Shown here piece by piece: positions 44,569 through 48,649 of a DNA stretch of 48,649 nucleotides. The notes beneath the pieces were generated by a model. The model made no database searches. It was given only the letters and a program-made list of their open reading frames with translations, and had not been told where the DNA came from. The first letter of the stretch is position 1. Each line of letters begins with the position of its first letter. Position numbers and translations under genes: made by a program. Where the stretch lies: contig CAMTPH010000001.1 of assembly GCA_947074345.1 (NCBI GenBank), positions 1 through 48,649 of the forward strand, in the 5' to 3' direction. This stretch comes from an uncultured Bacteroides sp. (GTDB lineage Bacteria > Bacteroidota > Bacteroidia > Bacteroidales > Bacteroidaceae).

Positions 44569-45537
44569 TTAAAACTTAATGAAGAATAGTGATACACCAA
44601 ACACACTAATGATTGCACCAATGATTTCTATGGCGCGTATCTTTTGCTTAAAGATCCAATAGGCAGGTAGGATAATGATGATGGGGGTTAGCTCTAATAA
44701 GGTAGCAGCGATACCCGCTTTGGCATATCGCATGGCAAATAGGGCACACGTTGCACCCATAAACGGGCCCACTGTACCGGTAATCATGGCAGGTATTGCT
44801 CCTTTTTTTTCCTTAAATGCCTTCTTGATAATCGGGAATTTGTGGGTGAACAAAGCTATTAATAGAAAACCACATAACCCTACGGCTATTCGGATGTATG
44901 ATGATGAAATAGGAATGAAAGCATTGAGTTTAGTCAACTCTTCGGGGATAGACTCATGATAATGAATCATACCCACTTTGCCAAACACCAAACCTACACC
45001 TTGAGCGATGCTTGCTATGATGGCAAAAAATATTCCTTTGGGCGATAGGTTTAGTTTAATTTTATGTCCTTTCGGTGTACCGTTTTCTTTGTTCTGCTCA
45101 GATTTGTCGCCACTCAAAATAGAGATTATGATACCCGTTAGTGTTACGGTGATTCCTATCAGCTCTTGAAATGTTAGTTTCTCATCGAGCAATATCCATC
45201 CGGCAAATGCAGCACTCGGAATGGAAAGCGTCATAAACAACTCGCCAAATCTTGAACCGATCAGTATGTAGCAGGTATATAAAAAGTAGTTGCAAATGAT
45301 GTATCCGAAAAGGCCGGAGCCTGCTATCCAAAGCAGTGCTTCTGTGTTAAGATGTTGCGGAAAGGGTAAGCCTGTAAAGACAAATAAGGTGATGTTTAGC
45401 CACAGAAATGCTATGAACATGGCAATCGTATTGGATGGTACAGCTCCAATTCGTTTGCTCGAAACTTCTGCCGTCATCGACGATACTGTCCAAATAACGG
45501 ATGCGCAAATCGCTAATATTTCTCCTAATAGAAGCAT
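44569..45537 (-). CDS. EamA/DMT family permease
   Basis: The 322-residue protein has ten hydrophobic helices in two EamA halves (about 1-140 and 170-322), split by a charged cytoplasmic loop (GDKSEQNKENGTPKG, about 143-157). Half-end signatures are SIPSAAFAGWILLDEKLTFQ in the first half and LLELTPIIIILPAYWIFKQK in the second. DMT permeases export amino acids, metabolites or drugs across the inner membrane; the substrate here is unknown. It is on the same strand as metA but is followed by a 263-bp gap holding the palindrome pair and the metA promoter, so it is a separate unit. Confidence 0.88.
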   Translation of the reverse strand: MLLLGEILAICASVIWTVSSMTAEVSSKRIGAVPSNTIAMFIAFLWLNITLFVFTGLPFPQHLNTEALLWIAGSGLFGYIICNYFLYTCYILIGSRFGELFMTLSIPSAAFAGWILLDEKLTFQELIGITVTLTGIIISILSGDKSEQNKENGTPKGHKIKLNLSPKGIFFAIIASIAQGVGLVFGKVGMIHYHESIPEELTKLNAFIPISSSYIRIAVGLCGFLLIALFTHKFPIIKKAFKEKKGAIPAMITGTVGPFMGATCALFAMRYAKAGIAATLLELTPIIIILPAYWIFKQKIRAIEIIGAIISVFGVSLFFIKF

Positions 45538-45634
45538 TTATCAATATGTATAAATAGAATGTATACTATTGATATTAACGAATAAATCCGTTTTTTGTTT
45601 CTAAATGTTAATGATAGTGCGATGATGCCAATAG

Positions 45635-46291
45635 CTATTTGGCTACTTCCTCTTTATAAATGGTTAGGAATTTTGCATACAAGGCTTCTTCATCGCGTAT
45701 CAGTTCGCGAATTTTGGCCAATTCTCTTTCGTTGGTTGGTAGGCTTAACCACAATTTCAAGTAGCCATTATCGCCATATTTCTCAACTAGATGGTGCTTG
45801 AAACGTTGGTATTGCTCTTCCATACTACCATCGGGTAGATGTTTGAGCCCATAGAGAACTGTACGACGAAGTGTGATATCGCTATCAATGATGCGATCGG
45901 CTTCGGCTACAATCTTACCATAGATACTACGTGGCTCATGACTGTTGGATGCACGATGGTCTTCGATAGCTTCGGCCATCAAATCAATTTGCTCGGCAGT
46001 AAACCATTGGCGTATGGTTGTATCGGCTTTCAATATTTCACCCGAGTGAATATGGTGTAATTCACGGCCGTGTATCAAGCCGGTATCGTGAAAGGCTGCA
46101 ATAACAAGCGCCATGTCATAATCGGTGCCATATGTTTTGGCCAGTTCAAGACTGCCCGAAATTACTTTCCATGCATGATCTTCTTGATGGGCTTTGTCAA
46201 ACTGTGCATACTGAGGTACTATTACCTTTACGATATATTGAGTAAGTTCCTGATTGCATAATTGCAATTCAGGGATAGAGAGACTATTCAT
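45635..46291 (-). CDS. HD domain phosphohydrolase
   Basis: The 218-residue cytoplasmic protein carries the HD metal-site ladder: His39 in EDHAWKV, His68-Asp69 in AAFHDTGLIHGRELHH, and a later Asp in IVAEADRIID. Small HD proteins of this kind act on nucleotides or similar phosphoesters; the exact substrate is not visible. Its start overlaps the end of the CAT-like gene by 8 bp, so the two are very likely co-translated. Confidence 0.85.
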   Translation of the reverse strand: MNSLSIPELQLCNQELTQYIVKVIVPQYAQFDKAHQEDHAWKVISGSLELAKTYGTDYDMALVIAAFHDTGLIHGRELHHIHSGEILKADTTIRQWFTAEQIDLMAEAIEDHRASNSHEPRSIYGKIVAEADRIIDSDITLRRTVLYGLKHLPDGSMEEQYQRFKHHLVEKYGDNGYLKLWLSLPTNERELAKIRELIRDEEALYAKFLTIYKEEVAK

Positions 46292-46910
46292 TGAGTAGGG
46301 ATTGAAATTCTTCGAAATAACGTGCTATGTGATATCCGTCCATTAAGCCATGATGAACCTCGATAGAAACGGGCATCATCAATTTAGAGTCGACGGTATG
46401 GTATTTGCCAAACACAATGCGAGGCACGGCATCTTTGCTATTGAAATTGGTAGGATGCATGATGGCGGTAAAGCTAAGCCATGGAATTACCGAATATCGC
46501 ACGTGACTAATCTTGACATCGTCGTTGTTGAGACGCATACCGGTAGAGTTTTCTACTTCATAAATCTCTTTCTGAAAAGATTGGTAGAACTCTTCGAATG
46601 TATCGGCATACTCCACATAGATAAAAGAGAATGTTCCATCTTTGCGAGAAGCAGTAGAACCGGCACCAAGATGCTCCATCACATAAACTTCATCATTGAT
46701 GATGCGATATTTCATCTCTTCAACACGATTGGAGGCCTGCACCGATTTATAAAGATAATAGGCATAAAAAGAGACGTTCATCTCTTTGGCGCGTTGATAG
46801 GCAATGGTGCAATCTACTTCGGCTGTTAGTCCCACAAAAGGGCTCTTCATCTTCGAAAAGAACTCATAATGCTCTTTTCGATTCCAGTTATCGATATCTA
46901 TTTTAATCAT
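46284..46910 (-). CDS. chloramphenicol acetyltransferase-like protein (CAT family)
   Basis: The 208-residue protein follows the CAT fold (PF00302): FYAYYLYKSVQASNRVEEMK in the N-terminal part, a Ser in PWLSFTAIMHPTN at the position that stabilises the CAT transition state, and the catalytic EVHHGLMDGYHIARYF (His187, Asp191) near the C-terminus. It keeps the residues needed for acetyl transfer from acetyl-CoA, but many chromosomal family members do not modify chloramphenicol. No mobile element is nearby and base composition is like that of its neighbours. It is co-transcribed with the HD gene and lies 8 bp after the PorT-like gene. Confidence 0.87.
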   Translation of the reverse strand: MIKIDIDNWNRKEHYEFFSKMKSPFVGLTAEVDCTIAYQRAKEMNVSFYAYYLYKSVQASNRVEEMKYRIINDEVYVMEHLGAGSTASRKDGTFSFIYVEYADTFEEFYQSFQKEIYEVENSTGMRLNNDDVKISHVRYSVIPWLSFTAIMHPTNFNSKDAVPRIVFGKYHTVDSKLMMPVSIEVHHGLMDGYHIARYFEEFQSLLNE

Positions 46911-46918
46911 GATTAGGT

Positions 46919-47623
46919 TTATTCGAAATAGAAGATAAGCGAAATCATACGCGATTTCACATTATCAATTGATTCAGTAAACTTCATTAACGATTTATCC
47001 GTTAGGTCTGTTCGCTTTTTATCAATTATATTGGCCAAACCGAAGCTAAACTTCAACTCAGGGATGAGTTTGAAGAAAGGTAAATAGATGTCGCAACCCA
47101 TTCCCACTTCAATAAAACAATCGAAAGGTTTTACAAGCAACGGGCGTGCCTTCTTGACACTCAAGTCGAAAGTAGGTGCTATACCCAACATCACATAAGG
47201 ACGGTAATTATTGAAACGCTCGGCAGCGAATTTTAAATCAATGGGTACTCCAAGGTAAGCCGAACGTACTTGCTGACTTTCGCGTTTATTGGTTTTCTGC
47301 TCTAACCATACCACTCGCTTATCTCCAAAAGATAGTGTCGGAACAAATCGGAGAGCCATATATTTGTTTAAATAGAGCTCGCCTAGTACTCCAACCGAAA
47401 ACCCTGGTGAGTAATCGGCCACATCGGCAAACCAAGTCTCGCCATCTTCTGTGATAAATCCATTGTTTACTATCTTGTAATCTTGCACATGCATCCCAAT
47501 CAAAAAGCCATAGTGCCACAACCGCTGATCTATATAAGGGCGGTTCTGTACTTTTCGTGTTTGAGCGGTTGAGCCTATCACGCAAAATAGGATAGTAAAT
47601 AAGAATATTGCAATACGTTTCAC
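46919..47623 (-). CDS. PorT-like outer-membrane beta-barrel protein
   Basis: The 234-residue protein has a signal peptide (about 1-20, ending GSTAQ), then RPYIDQRLWHYGFLIGMHVQ, alternating beta-strand sequence and a C-terminal aromatic end ISLIFYFE typical of outer-membrane barrels. Length and the QRLWHYGFLIG opening match the PorT family. In Porphyromonas and flavobacteria PorT is a component of the type IX secretion system; Bacteroides species carry homologues without a full system. It heads a leftward group with the CAT-like and HD genes (gap 8 bp). Confidence 0.82.
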   Translation of the reverse strand: MKRIAIFLFTILFCVIGSTAQTRKVQNRPYIDQRLWHYGFLIGMHVQDYKIVNNGFITEDGETWFADVADYSPGFSVGVLGELYLNKYMALRFVPTLSFGDKRVVWLEQKTNKRESQQVRSAYLGVPIDLKFAAERFNNYRPYVMLGIAPTFDLSVKKARPLLVKPFDCFIEVGMGCDIYLPFFKLIPELKFSFGLANIIDKKRTDLTDKSLMKFTESIDNVKSRMISLIFYFE

Positions 47624-47732
47624 ATCTTTAAAAACGGTATGTAATGCGAATTATTGTATCTTGGCTTATTTAGAAAGATTACAAATTGCAAGATTTTTGT
47701 ATAGATTAAATGCGACTAATTGATAAAACATT

Positions 47733-47740
47733 TATTTTTG
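47733..47740 (+). promoter_or_regulatory. -7 element of the ferredoxin gene
   Basis: TATTTTTG lies 40 bp before the ferredoxin ATG. No well-spaced TTG partner was found. Confidence 0.4.
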
Positions 47741-47780
47741 TGCTCTAGAATTAGTACTAATAAATTAAATTTTAAACAAA

Positions 47781-47948
47781 ATGGCTTACGTAATTAATGA
47801 CGATTGTATTGCTTGCGGAACTTGTCTTGACGAGTGCCCAGTAGAAGCTATCTCTGAAGGTGATATCTATGTAATCAACGCTGACTTGTGTACTGACTGT
47901 GGTACATGTGCAGATGTTTGTCCTTCTGAAGCAATCCACCCAGCATAA
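47781..47948 (+). CDS. 2x[4Fe-4S] bacterial-type ferredoxin
   Basis: This short gene encodes 55 residues beginning MAYVINDDCIACGTCLDECP. Two complete CxxCxxCxxxCP motifs are present (Cys9, 12, 15, 19 and Cys37, 40, 43, 47, reading CTDCGTCADVCP), so it should hold two [4Fe-4S] clusters and carry electrons at low potential, for example for pyruvate:ferredoxin oxidoreductase or hydrogenase. Length is exactly that of clostridial-type ferredoxins. It is monocistronic, with a -7 element upstream and a terminator at 47980-48013. The strongly biased codons fit an abundant protein. Confidence 0.96.
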   Translation: MAYVINDDCIACGTCLDECPVEAISEGDIYVINADLCTDCGTCADVCPSEAIHPA

Positions 47949-47979
47949 TTTTATACAATCGAATAAAATTCAGAAATAG

Positions 47980-48013
47980 AAGCTGCTTTCCTTATTGGGA
48001 AGCAGCTTTTTTT
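47980..48013 (+). terminator. terminator of the ferredoxin gene
   Basis: A 12-bp stem with one G-U pair (47980-47991 with 47997-48008, loop TTATT) is followed by a T-run to 48013. Confidence 0.85.
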
Positions 48014-48030
48014 GTTTATTACCCATAGGT

Positions 48031-48084
48031 GCAAAAAAATAAGAGCCGGTTTTCAATATCGCATGGATAAGAAAACCGGCTCTT
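48031..48084 (-). terminator. terminator of the aminotransferase gene
   Basis: Perfect 14-bp arms (48041-48054 with 48071-48084, containing AAGAGCCGGTTTTC) are followed on the minus strand by a run of T (A-run at plus 48033-48039). It ends the leftward gene at 48108. Confidence 0.85.
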
Positions 48085-48107
48085 AATATGATAAAGCTAA
48101 TTGCTGA

Positions 48108-48649
48108 TTATTTCAATTTAGCTAATGCTTCTTTAATACGCGAAATAGCTTTTACGATGTTTTCATCGCTTGTAGCATAACTCATGCGAATACAATCAGG
48201 TGCTCCGAATGATGAACCACCAACACATGCTACATGAGCTTCTTCTAATAAATATAATGCTAAATCATCAGAATCGGCAATGGTACGTGTTCCGTTTGAT
48301 TTACCAAATAGTGAATCGCACTTAGGGAATAAGTAGAAAGCACCTTCTGGCACATTTACTTCAAAACCTGGTACCTCTTTTGCTAAATCTACAATCAAAT
48401 CACGACGACGAGCAAATGCTTCGCGCATCTCTTCTACTGGTGCTTGTGTTCCTGTATAAGCTGCTTCGGCTGCTTTTTGTGACACAGAGCAAGGACCAGA
48501 TGTGTATTGACCTTGAAGATTGTTTACTGCAGATACAATCCATTTAGGACCGGCAATGAAACCAATTCTCCATCCTGTCATCGCATATGCTTTTGATACA
48601 CCATTCACAATAACTGTGCGGTCTTTGATAGCAGGGAATTGTGCAATAC
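48108..48649 (-). CDS. PLP-dependent aspartate aminotransferase (partial, N-terminus outside the window)
   Basis: The reading frame runs open to the window edge, so the apparent GTG start at 48608 is internal. The visible C-terminal 180 residues include the PLP lysine motif NGVSKAYAMTGWRIGFIAGP, the small-domain segment VPEGAFYLFPKCDS, and the C-terminal substrate-binding arginine in CIRMSYATSDE. This is the class I fold type used for aspartate/2-oxoglutarate transamination, subgroup I-beta. Other I-beta aminotransferases cannot be fully ruled out without the N-terminus. A terminator follows the stop. Confidence 0.88.
   Translation of the reverse strand, partial: IAQFPAIKDRTVIVNGVSKAYAMTGWRIGFIAGPKWIVSAVNNLQGQYTSGPCSVSQKAAEAAYTGTQAPVEEMREAFARRRDLIVDLAKEVPGFEVNVPEGAFYLFPKCDSLFGKSNGTRTIADSDDLALYLLEEAHVACVGGSSFGAPDCIRMSYATSDENIVKAISRIKEALAKLK

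Noticed and set aside
46350..46829. 159-codon plus-strand open frame
   Set aside because: It lies wholly antisense to the CAT-like gene, whose catalytic motifs are intact, and its product is Cys/His/Phe-rich without any recognisable domain or promoter.

Overview
The window is a contiguous piece of a chromosome from an AT-rich member of the Bacteroidales, most like Bacteroides. The case rests on four SusC/SusD outer-membrane import pairs, many short-signal lipoproteins, Bacteroidota-only families (DUF4954, PorT-like, SusE/SusF modules), start codons without purine-rich ribosome sites, and repeated matches to the Bacteroides promoter (TTTG or TTG, about 19 nt, then TAnnTTTG). No rRNA, CRISPR array, transposase or integrase was seen.

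Layout. 1-1919, leftward: the 5' tip of a tRNA gene cut by the window edge, an AI-2E family permease and thymidine kinase. 2033-5699, rightward housekeeping operon: acidic hypothetical protein, RsmI, coiled-coil lipoprotein, HAD phosphatase, MarC-type membrane protein, closed by a G-U rich terminator. 6068-21911: three SusC/SusD units. The first two are diverged tandem paralogues, each ending in a strong terminator. The third carries an extra lipoprotein and shares its leader and N-terminus with the other two. 22136-23908: a secreted C10 (streptopain-like) cysteine peptidase with a T9SS-like tail. 24034-30031: a lipoprotein, HflX, a DUF4954 beta-helix protein and two more lipoproteins. 30132-31025: two divergent small genes of phage-associated families, separated by a 22-bp-period palindrome array. 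31146-40448: a polysaccharide utilisation locus with a GH53 endo-galactanase lipoprotein followed by SusC, SusD, SusE-like and a long SusF-like protein. 40543-47623, leftward: MetA (predicted acetyl-CoA type), a U32/RlhA-like protein and a membrane zinc-ribbon protein in an ATGA-coupled operon; an EamA permease; an HD protein overlapping a CAT-like acetyltransferase; and a PorT-like barrel. The right end holds a small 2x[4Fe-4S] ferredoxin and a partial aspartate aminotransferase.

How the genes work together. The right-hand PUL is readable: surface GH53 cuts beta-1,4-galactan, SusE/F-like lipoproteins bind glycan, and SusC/D import oligosaccharides. The three left-hand SusC/D units have no glycosidase, sulfatase or regulator beside them; the only nearby secreted enzyme is the C10 peptidase, so their substrate is unknown and peptide import is one possibility.

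Most unusual sequence structure: (i) a 22-bp-period array of TGGCAA-N4-TTGCCA palindromes with a compensatory change, touching a promoter (30486-30569); (ii) a pair of 22-bp GTTAAC-centred palindromes placed exactly 44 bp apart at two loci 29 kb apart (15694-15759 and 44454-44519); (iii) a 25-bp-armed inverted repeat upstream of the third SusC gene; (iv) a LacI-type palindrome upstream of the GH53/Sus locus.
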